Shown piece after piece: positions 43,071 through 50,790 of a stretch of DNA of 64,000 nt. The DNA lies in assembly GCA_041690255.1 (NCBI GenBank), contig JAWLHU010000015.1:62001-126000 (forward strand), in the 5' to 3' direction. How positions within the stretch are numbered: the first letter of the stretch is position 1; every line of letters begins with the position of its first letter. A program made the translations under genes and the position numbers. The notes beneath the pieces are model-generated. The model was not told where the DNA came from, searched no databases, and saw nothing but the letters and a program-made list of their open reading frames with translations. The DNA is from JAWLHU01 sp041690255. Lineage in GTDB: Bacteria; Bacillota; Sulfobacillia; Symbiobacteriales; Symbiobacteriaceae.

Positions 43071-43570
43071 TTTCTGCCTGCCTGAGTCTGGGCGCGAACC
43101 TGGGGGACCGCTTGGCACATCTGGCGGAGGCGCTTCGCAGGCTGAGTGCCGAGCCCGGGGTGACGCTGTCCGTCGTGAGCGGGGTCTACGAGACGATGCC
43201 ACAGGGGAAGACCGATCAGCCGGACTTCCTCAACTGTTGCGCGCTCGTAGAGACCGAGTTGGAGCCGCTGGCGCTGCTCGCCGCCATCCACCGAGTCGAG
43301 CAGGCCATGGGGCGGGTACGGCATGAGCGGTGGGGGCCACGCACCATCGATATCGACATACTCCTGTACGGCGATCAGAAAATCGCAGTAGATGGGCTTG
43401 AGGTGCCGCACCCGCGCATGGGGGAGCGGGCCTTTGTGATAATCCCGCTGCTGGAGCTCTTGCCGGAGCGCACGGATCTGGCAGAGCGACTCGCCGGTCT
43501 TCCTGACCAGGGGGTACGCATCCACCTGGGTGCCACCTCTTTCCACCAACGCATTCAAGGGGTAGAATAG
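43067..43570 (+). CDS. folK: 2-amino-4-hydroxy-6-hydroxymethyldihydropteridine pyrophosphokinase (HPPK)
   Basis: Transfers pyrophosphate from ATP to hydroxymethyl-dihydropterin. The 167-aa product shows SLGANLGDRLAHLAEAL near residue 5, DFLNCCALVETELEPLALL near 46, and the HPPK signature RWGPRTIDIDILLYGD near 87-102 with the metal Asps, then PHPRMGERAFVIIPL. Start ATG overlaps the folB stop by four bases, with GGAGG about 6 bases upstream, so the two are coupled. Confidence 0.95.
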   Translation: MISACLSLGANLGDRLAHLAEALRRLSAEPGVTLSVVSGVYETMPQGKTDQPDFLNCCALVETELEPLALLAAIHRVEQAMGRVRHERWGPRTIDIDILLYGDQKIAVDGLEVPHPRMGERAFVIIPLLELLPERTDLAERLAGLPDQGVRIHLGATSFHQRIQGVE

Positions 43571-43605
43571 ACCCAACCGGTCTTACTTGCAGGAGGCGGA
43601 CATCT

Positions 43606-45180
43606 TTGGCTACCCGCTACCTGACGAACTTTGATCTAGCAAAGCTGCCCCAGGTCTACTGCGACGTCCTGGTGGTCGGCACTGGCATTGCCGGTCTTTA
43701 TACAGCCCTGAAGGCCCGAGAAGTCGGTCGGGTCGTGGTCCTGACGAAGCGGAAACTCGAGGAATCGAATACCGAGCATGCCCAGGGTGGTATTGCCGCG
43801 GCGATTGGCGACCAGGACTCGCCCCGTCTGCATTTGTTGGATACCCTGGAGGCAGGTGCCGGACTCTGCCACGAAGAAGCGGTTCAGGTCCTCGTGGAAG
43901 AGGGGCCGGAGTGCGTGCGTGAGCTTATCGCCATTGGCACGCAGTTCGACACGAATGAGGAAGGGCAGATCTCGCTCACCCGTGAAGGGGCTCACTCGGA
44001 GCGCCGTATCCTCCATGCCCGTGGCGACGCCACTGGTGATGAGATCCGTCGGGCACTTCAGCAGAAGGTGCATGATGAAGGGATCATCGTCTATGAGAAT
44101 CACTATATCGTGGATGTTCTCACGGTCGATGGCCGGTGCGTCGGTGTGCTGGCGCTGGATGACCACGACAGGCTGACCGCTTATATTGCCCGGGCGACGA
44201 TCCTGGGAACCGGGGGAGCGGGGCAACTCTACATGAACTCGACTAACCCCGAGGTAGCCACTGGCGATGGTATCGCGATCGCCTGGCGGGCGGGAGCGGA
44301 GATCGAGGATGTGGAGTTCGTCCAGTTTCACCCCACAGCGCTTTATGGTGAGGGCAGCCCAAAGTTCCTTATCTCGGAGGCGGTGCGTGGTGAGGGTGCC
44401 CACCTTCTGAACAAGGATCACGAGCGGTTCATGGTCGGCGCTCACCCACGGGCAGAACTGGCGCCGCGCGATATCGTGGCCAGGGCGATCGTGGCGCAGA
44501 TGCGGCAGACGGGCCACCCGTGCGTGTACGAGGATGCTCGACATATCCCGAACGTGCGGGATCGCTTCCCGACGATCTACGCGGCCTGCCTCAAGCGTGG
44601 CATTGATATGACGCAGGATTTGATCCCGGTCGCCCCCGCGGCGCATTATATAATGGGCGGGGTCAAGACCGACCAGGATGGCCGCACGAGCGTGCCGGGC
44701 CTCTACGCTTGCGGTGAGGTGGCCTGCACGGGGATCCACGGAGCGAACCGGCTCGCCTCCAACTCGCTCCTGGAAGGGCTGGTCTTCGGGCGCCGGATCG
44801 CAGAGGCGCTGAAGCGTGAGCTTCCACCCATGCCTGAGGTGAGCGGCCTCTCGGCCCGCACGGGACCCGCGATCCCGGACCGCCCGCTGAACCTGCTCTG
44901 GGCTGAAGTTCAGCAACTCATGTGGGACAAGGTCGGCATTCTCCGGGAGGAGTCGGGGCTTCTGTCCGCCGTGGAGCGGTTGAAGCATATCAACGCCTCA
45001 CTGGGTGGGGCGCTTCAGACTCGGGAGGGCTTCCAGGTGGCTAACCTGGCTACGGTGGCCGAGTTGGTTGCGCAGGCGGCGCTGATCCGGGAGGAGAGCC
45101 GGGGCGGCCATTATCGCGTAGACTATCCCGACCGGGATGATACTCACTGGAATCGACACGTTACCTTGAGGAGGTCATAG
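43606..45180 (+). CDS. nadB: L-aspartate oxidase
   Basis: Oxidises aspartate to iminoaspartate, the first step of NAD synthesis; FAD-dependent. The 524-aa protein has the dinucleotide motif VLVVGTGIAGLYTALKA near residues 20-36, NTEHAQGGIAAAIG near 58, HARGDATGDEIRRAL near 137, and the C-terminal GEVACTGIHGANRLASNSLL near 370. TTG 43606 has AGGAGGCGG about 7 bases upstream. NadC follows after 3 bases. The gene nadA, usually with this pair, is not in the window. Confidence 0.95.
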   Translation: MATRYLTNFDLAKLPQVYCDVLVVGTGIAGLYTALKAREVGRVVVLTKRKLEESNTEHAQGGIAAAIGDQDSPRLHLLDTLEAGAGLCHEEAVQVLVEEGPECVRELIAIGTQFDTNEEGQISLTREGAHSERRILHARGDATGDEIRRALQQKVHDEGIIVYENHYIVDVLTVDGRCVGVLALDDHDRLTAYIARATILGTGGAGQLYMNSTNPEVATGDGIAIAWRAGAEIEDVEFVQFHPTALYGEGSPKFLISEAVRGEGAHLLNKDHERFMVGAHPRAELAPRDIVARAIVAQMRQTGHPCVYEDARHIPNVRDRFPTIYAACLKRGIDMTQDLIPVAPAAHYIMGGVKTDQDGRTSVPGLYACGEVACTGIHGANRLASNSLLEGLVFGRRIAEALKRELPPMPEVSGLSARTGPAIPDRPLNLLWAEVQQLMWDKVGILREESGLLSAVERLKHINASLGGALQTREGFQVANLATVAELVAQAALIREESRGGHYRVDYPDRDDTHWNRHVTLRRS

Positions 45181-45183
45181 CCG

Positions 45184-46023
45184 ATGACGCTCAACCCGAT
45201 CGCGATCGACGAACTGGTCCGTCGGGCGCTACTGGAGGACATTGGCCCGGGGGATATCACCACGGAGGCCACAATCCCCGCCGACAAGACCTGCACGGCG
45301 GTGATTATTGCCAAGGAGGCCGGCGTGCTCTGCGGGCAGCCTGTGGCGGAGGCCACGTTCCACGCGCTGGACCCAAAGATTACCTATGAGGTCTTGGTGC
45401 CGGAGGGGAGCGAGGTGACTCCGGGGCAGGGTGTGGCGCGAATTTCCGGCTCGGCCCGTTCGGTTCTGACTGCGGAGCGGGTGGCGCTCAACTTCTTGCA
45501 GCGCATGAGCGGCATTGCGACCACCACCCGGCGGTTATCGGAATCGATCAAGTACTACCACGCAAGGCTGGTGGAGACACGTAAGACGACCCCGGGGCTG
45601 CGCATGATCGAGAAGTATGCGGTGCGGGTGGGCGGTGCACTGAACCACCGGTATGGGCTGCACGATGCCATTCTGATCAAGGATAACCACATCGCTGTGG
45701 CGGGTGGGGTCCGGGAGGCGGTCATTGCAGCCCGAAAGATTGCGTCACACACCTCTCGGGTCGAGGTGGAGTGCGACCGGCTCGAGCAGGTGCAGGAGGC
45801 GCTGGACGCCGGGGCTGACATCATCCTCTTGGACAACATGGATCCCGATACGATGCGCAAGGCGGTTGAGATGGTCGGCGGCAAGGCGGTCCTGGAGGCG
45901 TCGGGCGGGATCACCGCTGCCAATCTGGCAGACGTGGCCAAGAGCGGCGTCGACATTATCTCCATGGGGGCGCTCACCCACTCCGTCAAGGCGCTCGACC
46001 TGAGCCTGGACATTCAGTTATAG
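45184..46023 (+). CDS. nadC: Quinolinate phosphoribosyltransferase (carboxylating)
   Basis: Forms nicotinate mononucleotide from quinolinate and PRPP. The 279-aa protein shows LLEDIGPGDITTEATIP near residue 13, LNFLQRMSGIATTTRRL near 102, RKTTPGLRMIEKYAV near 137, HRYGLHDAILIKDNHI near 158, EVECDRLEQVQEAL near 196 and LEASGGI near 238. It follows nadB closely and ends in a terminator, so nadB-nadC form one unit. Confidence 0.96.
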   Translation: MTLNPIAIDELVRRALLEDIGPGDITTEATIPADKTCTAVIIAKEAGVLCGQPVAEATFHALDPKITYEVLVPEGSEVTPGQGVARISGSARSVLTAERVALNFLQRMSGIATTTRRLSESIKYYHARLVETRKTTPGLRMIEKYAVRVGGALNHRYGLHDAILIKDNHIAVAGGVREAVIAARKIASHTSRVEVECDRLEQVQEALDAGADIILLDNMDPDTMRKAVEMVGGKAVLEASGGITAANLADVAKSGVDIISMGALTHSVKALDLSLDIQL

Positions 46024-46029
46024 GTACCC

Positions 46030-46061
46030 AGATGCCCTCCCTGTCGCAGGGGAGGGCATCT
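46030..46061 (+). terminator. Terminator of nadBC
   Basis: AGATGCCCTCCC and GGGAGGGCATCT form a perfect 12-bp stem with an 8-base loop, then CTTCG. Confidence 0.85.
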
Positions 46062-46124
46062 CTTCGTGAAGGGATCAGTTGTGCCCACAGCGTCCTACCA
46101 GTACCAAGTGCTGGAGGTGGACGT

Positions 46125-47354
46125 ATGTCGAGACGATGGCGTTGGGCCGTGGCTCTGGTCTTGATTGGCGGGCTTGTGGCCTTTGGAGCCAGGTCCTGGC
46201 TTGTCAGTGGGGAGGCGGGCGGTGGGCTGCTACCGGAGGATGCTCAGGTGAGTCGGCAACCCCGGGCGCACAGACAGAGTGTGCGGCCACTCAAAGAACT
46301 GCGGGTACCGACAGAGGCTTATGACCCGTACGGCGTCAATCTCTCGCATGCGGATCTCTCCGGCCTCGACCTGAGCGAACGTGGCGACCTGCTGGATCGC
46401 TACGCCGGCTTTGACACGGCTACGATCTGGCCGCGCCGCCTGCCCGACGGTTTTAATCCCGGGCGGCGCATGGAGCTGGGCAAGGACCCCGGCCTGGGAG
46501 TTCGGGAGTTGCATCAGCACGGGATCAACGGCGAGGGTGTCCACGTAGCCTTTGTGGATCAGACCTTGCTCCTCGAGCATCGTGAGTATGCCGGTCGCCT
46601 GGTGCGGTATGAAGAGATCGGGCGTGTGGCGAACGAGGCCGAGATGCATGGTGCGGCCGTAGCTTCCGTCATGGTCGGTGAGACCGTGGGCGTGGCGCCA
46701 GAGGCCAGGTTCACCTACTACGCTGCACAACTGATCGAGGACGGCAAGCGGACCTTCAGCTACTACGCCCGGGCCATTCATGAGATCCTGGACCGAAACC
46801 AGGAGTTGCCCCCGGCAGAGCGGGTTCGGGCGATCGGCCTCTCCGTGGGGCCACGCCCGGACGAGGTTGGCTACCCAGACCTCATGGAGGCGATTGAGCG
46901 GGCGCGGGAAGAGGGGGTCTTTGTGGCCGCCACCATTCCGACACCGGTCTTTCTGTTTGGGATTCAGGGGCTTGATCGCCTGCCCGATGGGAATCCCAAC
47001 GACCCGGCTGCCTACCTCCCCGGAGTTTTCTGGCGCGAGGAGTTCTACCGGGAGCCTGAGGCGTTTGCGGGACTGCTCCTCCTACCCATGGACGCTCGCA
47101 CTGTCGCGGCGGAGACTGGCCCTGGCGACTACCGCTACGACCGGCAGTCAGGGCTGAGCTGGTCTGTTCCCTACCTGGTGGGGGTCTACGCGCTCGCCTT
47201 GCAGGTGGAGCCGGACCTCACGCCCGATCGCTTTTTCCGCGTGGCGTCGGAGACAGGCTTCACGGTCAATCTGTCGCACGATGGCCGTACGTACACCCTG
47301 GGACCCATCGTGAACCCGGCTGGAATCGTTCAGGCCTTGCAGAATCAGGGGTAG
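46125..47354 (+). CDS. Subtilisin-like (S8) protein lacking the usual oxyanion Asn
   Basis: A 409-aa protein with an N-terminal signal or anchor helix (about 8-26) and a subtilase-like core. Catalytic candidates are Asp145 (GVHVAFVDQ), His175 (EMHGAAVASVMVGETVGVAP) and Ser345 (SGLSWSVPYLVGVYALAL, equivalent to G-T-S-M-A-x-P-H-V-A-G). At the place of the oxyanion Asn (V-A-A-A-G-N) it reads VAATIPTP, so Asn is replaced. It may be a divergent or inactive protease acting outside the membrane. ATG 46125 follows GGAGGTGG. Confidence 0.75.
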   Translation: MSRRWRWAVALVLIGGLVAFGARSWLVSGEAGGGLLPEDAQVSRQPRAHRQSVRPLKELRVPTEAYDPYGVNLSHADLSGLDLSERGDLLDRYAGFDTATIWPRRLPDGFNPGRRMELGKDPGLGVRELHQHGINGEGVHVAFVDQTLLLEHREYAGRLVRYEEIGRVANEAEMHGAAVASVMVGETVGVAPEARFTYYAAQLIEDGKRTFSYYARAIHEILDRNQELPPAERVRAIGLSVGPRPDEVGYPDLMEAIERAREEGVFVAATIPTPVFLFGIQGLDRLPDGNPNDPAAYLPGVFWREEFYREPEAFAGLLLLPMDARTVAAETGPGDYRYDRQSGLSWSVPYLVGVYALALQVEPDLTPDRFFRVASETGFTVNLSHDGRTYTLGPIVNPAGIVQALQNQG

Positions 47355-47381
47355 ACTGCACGATCGCCAATCCTGTATGAT
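47352..47381 (+). promoter_or_regulatory. Possible promoter of the serine hydrolase gene
   Basis: TAGACT at 47352-47357 and TATGAT at 47376-47381 with an 18-base spacer. Transcription would start near 47388, leaving a leader of about 93 bases that contains a 16-codon ORF and a hairpin. Confidence 0.5.
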
Positions 47382-47389
47382 GGGCGCAA

Positions 47390-47440
47390 TGAACACACTA
47401 TTTCTGCCTGATGGCGCCCGGGAGGGGCGCATAATCTGAC
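47390..47440 (+). CDS. Possible 16-aa leader peptide
   Basis: ATG 47390 opens a 16-codon frame (MNTLFLPDGAREGRII) ending in TGA at 47440, two bases into a long hairpin. No ribosome site precedes it, and if the nearby promoter is real it would be almost leaderless. Translation would reach the 5' side of the hairpin, as in attenuators, but there is no run of a particular amino acid. Confidence 0.25.
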
Positions 47441-47475
47441 GCCGCGACCCAGCCGAAGGGGCTGGCTCGCGGCGT
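47439..47475 (+). terminator. Hairpin directly before the serine hydrolase start
   Basis: ACGCCGCGA-C-CCAGCC pairs with GGCTGG-C-TCGCGGCGT (15 bp with one mismatch) and is followed by TTTCGG. The TTG start lies 5 bases later. It may end the transcript of the upstream S8-like gene or control the next one. Confidence 0.6.
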
Positions 47476-47480
47476 TTCGG

Positions 47481-49052
47481 TTGAACGAGGCACGTTTGGA
47501 TGAACGGATCGTAAATGAGATGGCTTCCCAGATGATTCCCGGTGTCGCCCTGGCCGTGGTAAGGCTGGGGCAGCCGGTCTATGCCCGCGGGTACGGCATC
47601 ACCTCGGTAGAACCGGGGGGGTACCCGGTAACGCCGTGCACGGTCTTTCGGATTGGCTCCATAACCAAGGCGCTGACCGGGGTGGCAGTGCTTCGCCTGG
47701 TAGCAGGTGGGAGACTCGACCTGGATGCGCCTGTGACCCAATATCTGCCCTGGTTGGAGTTGAATGATCCAGGTGCAGCGGAGCGGATCACCCCGCGAAT
47801 GCTGCTCACCCACAGCGCCGGCCTCCCCACCGACGTGCAGGATCGGGGCAGCGATGGTCTGGAGCGATTTCTGCGAGATGACATGCGCAAGTACCGCCTG
47901 GTAGCACCGCCAGGCCACGTCTTTCGCTACAGCAACCTGGGGTTCAGTCTGCTGGGGCATATCGCTGAGGTGGTGACCGGACTGCCCTACCCGGAGTTGA
48001 TGCGCTCCCTGGTCTTTGAGCCGCTGGATATGGGGCGGACCACATTCGACCCGACCATGGCCATGAGCTATCCACTTGCCCAGTCGCACAGGCTCGCCGC
48101 CGATGGCAGCCTGGAGGTCATGCGCCCCTTTGCCGACAACGCCGCCTTCGCACCAACCGGGTTCGCTTTCTCGACCGTGCTGGATCTGGCTAACGTTGCC
48201 CATATGCTCCTGGCGGGCGGGCAGTGGGAGGGCGGGCCACTCCTCCCGGCAGATCTGGCTCTGGCCATGCAGACGATCCAGGTACCCACCTACTCCCCCG
48301 GCGATGGCGGGCGAAGCCTGGGCCTCTATGTCGATCCGCACCCGGGCTCCGGCATCCTCCGGATAGGGCATATGGGCGGAATCACGCGGTTCCGTGCCCT
48401 CCTCGAGCTCTACCCGACCGCTGAAGCGGCGGTGATTGTCGCCATCAACCGAGACGCGCCAATTGGCCGGATCCGAGACATCCTGCTCGAGGAGGTCCTC
48501 GCCCTACCGACCGCAGGCTGGAAGCCTACCGTGATCGAACCCGACCGTGGCGAGTGGGGTACCTACACGGGAACCTATCTGAGCGACTCAGACGGATACG
48601 CCCAGGTAAGCGTGTACGGTGAGCGACTGTCCCTGAACTGGAACGGGGAGGAGCATTTGCTCACCTGCCATGCCCCGGGACACTATATCGTAACACTGGG
48701 CACCGGCAGCTTTTTCGGTCTCGGCTTCGTACGGAATGCCGGCGACCCGGTTCGGTACCTGGTGCTCGGTGAGGCACTCTTCGAGCGTGCTACAGTGGCT
48801 TCGTCGATCTCCACGGACCGATGGGAGAGATACGTGGGTACCTACCGCTTGAAACAGCCGCCCATAACAGTGCGTGTGGAGGCGGGGGTGTTGTGGATGC
48901 ACTCTGCCTTCTATGGCGAGGAGGCCCGCTGTGTGCCGTTGAGCCACTACGAGTTCGCCTGCAAGTGGGGGCGATTTTCCTTCCAGGTTAGTCCCACGGG
49001 TGACGTCCAGGGCATCCTCTGGGGTGGCGAGCGGTTTATCCCTCGCCACTGA
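47481..49052 (+). CDS. Beta-lactamase-family serine hydrolase (class C-like)
   Basis: A 523-aa protein with a class C/PBP-type domain: S60-I-T-K63 (FRIGSITKALTGVAVLRLV), Y150-S-N152 (HVFRYSNLGFSLLG) and the third element GHMGGITRF near 301-309. Residues from about 355 to the end form an additional C-terminal beta-rich domain, as in many esterase or D-aminopeptidase relatives. It has no evident signal peptide. The TTG 47481 lacks a ribosome site but the sequence LDERIVNEMASQMIPGVALA after it matches family N-termini; ATG 47520 is a fallback. Substrate cannot be told. Confidence 0.85.
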   Translation: MNEARLDERIVNEMASQMIPGVALAVVRLGQPVYARGYGITSVEPGGYPVTPCTVFRIGSITKALTGVAVLRLVAGGRLDLDAPVTQYLPWLELNDPGAAERITPRMLLTHSAGLPTDVQDRGSDGLERFLRDDMRKYRLVAPPGHVFRYSNLGFSLLGHIAEVVTGLPYPELMRSLVFEPLDMGRTTFDPTMAMSYPLAQSHRLAADGSLEVMRPFADNAAFAPTGFAFSTVLDLANVAHMLLAGGQWEGGPLLPADLALAMQTIQVPTYSPGDGGRSLGLYVDPHPGSGILRIGHMGGITRFRALLELYPTAEAAVIVAINRDAPIGRIRDILLEEVLALPTAGWKPTVIEPDRGEWGTYTGTYLSDSDGYAQVSVYGERLSLNWNGEEHLLTCHAPGHYIVTLGTGSFFGLGFVRNAGDPVRYLVLGEALFERATVASSISTDRWERYVGTYRLKQPPITVRVEAGVLWMHSAFYGEEARCVPLSHYEFACKWGRFSFQVSPTGDVQGILWGGERFIPRH

Positions 49053-49059
49053 TAAAGAA

Positions 49060-49099
49060 GAGGCCCCGCGCTGCGACACGCGTCGCCGCACGGAGCCTC
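49060..49099 (+). terminator. Imperfect hairpin after the serine hydrolase gene
   Basis: GAGGC/GCCTC, CCG/CGG and GCGAC/GTCGC stack into one interrupted stem around ACGC, followed by GCTTTGG. The next 110 bases contain no recognisable feature. Confidence 0.5.
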
Positions 49100-49213
49100 G
49101 CTTTGGCTACAAGCAGTCCGCACGGGGAGGGCTGTTTCGTCGCCCGAATGAAGGGAAAGCTAGTTACGGACCTACGACCAGAGCTGGGCTGAGCATGCAG
49201 AACGTGATTAAGC

Positions 49214-49253
49214 AGGGGGCTGTCCCACGCCAAACGCATGAGTACAGCCCCCT
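49214..49253. terminator. Terminator hairpin before the minus-strand pyrophosphohydrolase
   Basis: AGGGGGCTGT pairs with ACAGCCCCCT across a 20-base loop, in the 3' region of the convergent minus-strand gene. Confidence 0.65.
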
Positions 49254-49257
49254 TGTC

Positions 49258-49569
49258 CTATTCGCTCACCGACTCCAGGAGTAGGCGCTCCGCAAACCCA
49301 CCCCGTTCCTCCCGCTTCTGCCGGCGCATCGCCTCGAACTGCTCCCAGGCGAGTCCCTGAGCTTCGATGATCGCCTGCACAACCTCGACCAGGTCGGCCA
49401 ACTCCTGCACGCTGCCATCGGCTTGGTACTCAGCGAACTCCTCGCCCAGCTTCTGTTGCAGATAGGCCAGGTACTCCTCCGGCTTCAGGACACGGAGCTG
49501 GCAGGTGCGGCCTGAGGCCGCAATGATCTCGGGTATGCGATCCCGGACCAGCTTATAGTAGGTTTTCAT
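49258..49569 (-). CDS. Nucleoside triphosphate pyrophosphohydrolase-like (all-alpha NTP-PPase)
   Basis: A 103-aa helical protein of the MazG/HisE-like group. The metal-binding E-E-x-x-E and E-x-x-D motif is visible in KLGEEFAEYQ and QELADLVEVVQAI (residues about 39-66). The start YYKLVRDRIPEII is typical of small stand-alone members often called phosphoribosyl-ATP pyrophosphohydrolase-like. No his operon is nearby, so a house-cleaning role on nucleotides is more likely. ATG 49569 follows GGGAGGTTCTGC; the frame is open for another 43 codons without a ribosome site. Confidence 0.85.
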   Translation of the reverse strand: MKTYYKLVRDRIPEIIAASGRTCQLRVLKPEEYLAYLQQKLGEEFAEYQADGSVQELADLVEVVQAIIEAQGLAWEQFEAMRRQKREERGGFAERLLLESVSE

Positions 49570-49714
49570 GCAGAACCTCCCATGCAGAAAAACGCCCACA
49601 TGTTCCAGTATACCAAACCAGAGGCCGCAAAGCCATTGGCCTTCAGGCTTATTCTTAACCTTCTTGTAATGAGACCCGCGCCCTATTTCGCTCCGCAACC
49701 TGTTGGGCTATGAT

Positions 49715-49911
49715 AAAGACACAGGCAGGAACCGAGACCTCAGGCAAGCAGGCGGCGGGCCTTACCCGCAGAAACTGAGCATTTGCGACTGCCAGAGGCC
49801 ACAGGTACTGACCAAGTCTCTCGTGACGGAGGTGCTGGGGTTATCGATTCCGAACAGCATAGCGCATCGTATGCGGCCCGGGTCGTTATCCCGGGCCGCG
49901 ATTCTGTTTTT
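49715..49911 (+). ncRNA. Candidate small RNA or leader before coaX
   Basis: TTTCGC (49686-49691), 17 bases and TATGAT (49709-49714) look like a promoter, and a strong terminator with a T run ends near 49911, giving a possible transcript of about 190 bases with no convincing coding frame. A second promoter for coaX follows at once. It was not matched to 6S RNA, SRP RNA, tmRNA, RNase P RNA or a known riboswitch by eye. Confidence 0.35.
49873..49899 (+). terminator. Strong terminator upstream of the coaX promoter
   Basis: GCGGCCCGGG and CCCGGGCCGC form a perfect 10-bp stem with a 7-base loop, followed by GATTCTGTTTTT. Confidence 0.88.
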
Positions 49912-49914
49912 CTG

Positions 49915-49923
49915 TGCTATAAT
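49915..49923 (+). promoter_or_regulatory. Extended -10 promoter of the coaX pair
   Basis: TGCTATAAT combines an extended -10 (TGN) with a perfect TATAAT at 49918-49923. No good -35 exists, since the preceding terminator stem occupies that position. Transcription would start near 49930. Confidence 0.65.
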
Positions 49924-49993
49924 AGCAAACGCCGAACGATAGGAATCGGGGGCGGACCTCTGCGTGAGGCCGGCCACCTGGGAGGGCGTACGC

Positions 49994-50788
49994 TTGCTGC
50001 TGGCTGTCGATATAGGCAACACGGTCATGGTCCTCGGCATCTATGAGGGCAAGGAACTGCGGGCAGAGTGGACGATCAATACCGACCGTGGGAAGACCAT
50101 GGATGAGTACGGGCTCCTCTTTCTGAATCTGATTGCTCACCAGGGTTTCTCCCCCGCCGATATTACGGCGGTGGCGATCTCCAGTTCAGTGCCGCCGGTC
50201 ATTCCGACCCTGGAGTGGATGAGCCAGAAGTACTTCAAGCTGAAGCCGCTGGTGATTGGCCCGGGAGTTAAGACAGGGATGGTGATCCGGTACGACAACC
50301 CCCGGGAGGTGGGTGCGGACCGGATTGTGAGCGCGGTCGCAGCTTACGAGAAGCACGGCGGTCCGCTGATCCTGGTAGATTTCGGCACCGCAATGATCTT
50401 CGACGTCGTCTCCAAGGACGGCGAGTACCTGGGCGGCGCGATCGCTCCCGGTATCTCGATCTCGGTGGAGGCGCTCTTCCAGTTTGCGGCGAAGCTGCCG
50501 CGCATCGAACTGATCCGGCCCAAGACGGTGCTCGCCCGCAACACGGTTCATTCGATGCAGTCCGGCGTGATCTTTGGCTTCGCCGGCATGGTGGATGATC
50601 TCGTTGAGCGGATGATCGCTGAGCTTGGTCCCGCCGGGGCGGGCTGCAAGGTGGTCGCCACCGGCGATCAGGCCGACCTGCTGGCGAACGAGTGCAAGAA
50701 TATCCACTACGTGGAGCCCTACCTGGCCCTGGATGGTCTTCGCATTATCTACGAGCGCAATCAGGCGCATGCCAGGGGGGAGCGGTAA
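49994..50788 (+). CDS. coaX: Type III pantothenate kinase, first copy
   Basis: CoaX phosphorylates pantothenate in CoA synthesis and is not inhibited by CoA. The 264-aa product has the ASKHA phosphate loop LLAVDIGNTVMVLGIYEG near residue 2, AISSSVPPV near 60, REVGADRIVSAVAAYEKHGG near 100 (catalytic Asp of G-A-D-R), LVDFGTAMIFDVVS near 123 and YLGGAIAPGISISVEALF near 142. DFGTAMIFD departs from the usual D-F-G-T-A-T-T. TTG 49994 follows GGGAGGG. The second copy begins 2 bases after its stop. Confidence 0.93.
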   Translation: MLLAVDIGNTVMVLGIYEGKELRAEWTINTDRGKTMDEYGLLFLNLIAHQGFSPADITAVAISSSVPPVIPTLEWMSQKYFKLKPLVIGPGVKTGMVIRYDNPREVGADRIVSAVAAYEKHGGPLILVDFGTAMIFDVVSKDGEYLGGAIAPGISISVEALFQFAAKLPRIELIRPKTVLARNTVHSMQSGVIFGFAGMVDDLVERMIAELGPAGAGCKVVATGDQADLLANECKNIHYVEPYLALDGLRIIYERNQAHARGER

Positions 50789-50790
50789 CC

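Noticed and set aside
43636..44988. 450-codon minus-strand frame opposite nadB
   Set aside because: nadB is unambiguous on the plus strand; the antisense frame has no motif.
49715..49911. 6S RNA
   Set aside because: Size fits, but the required 5'/3' closing stem with a large central bubble was not found; the 3' end forms its own terminator hairpin.
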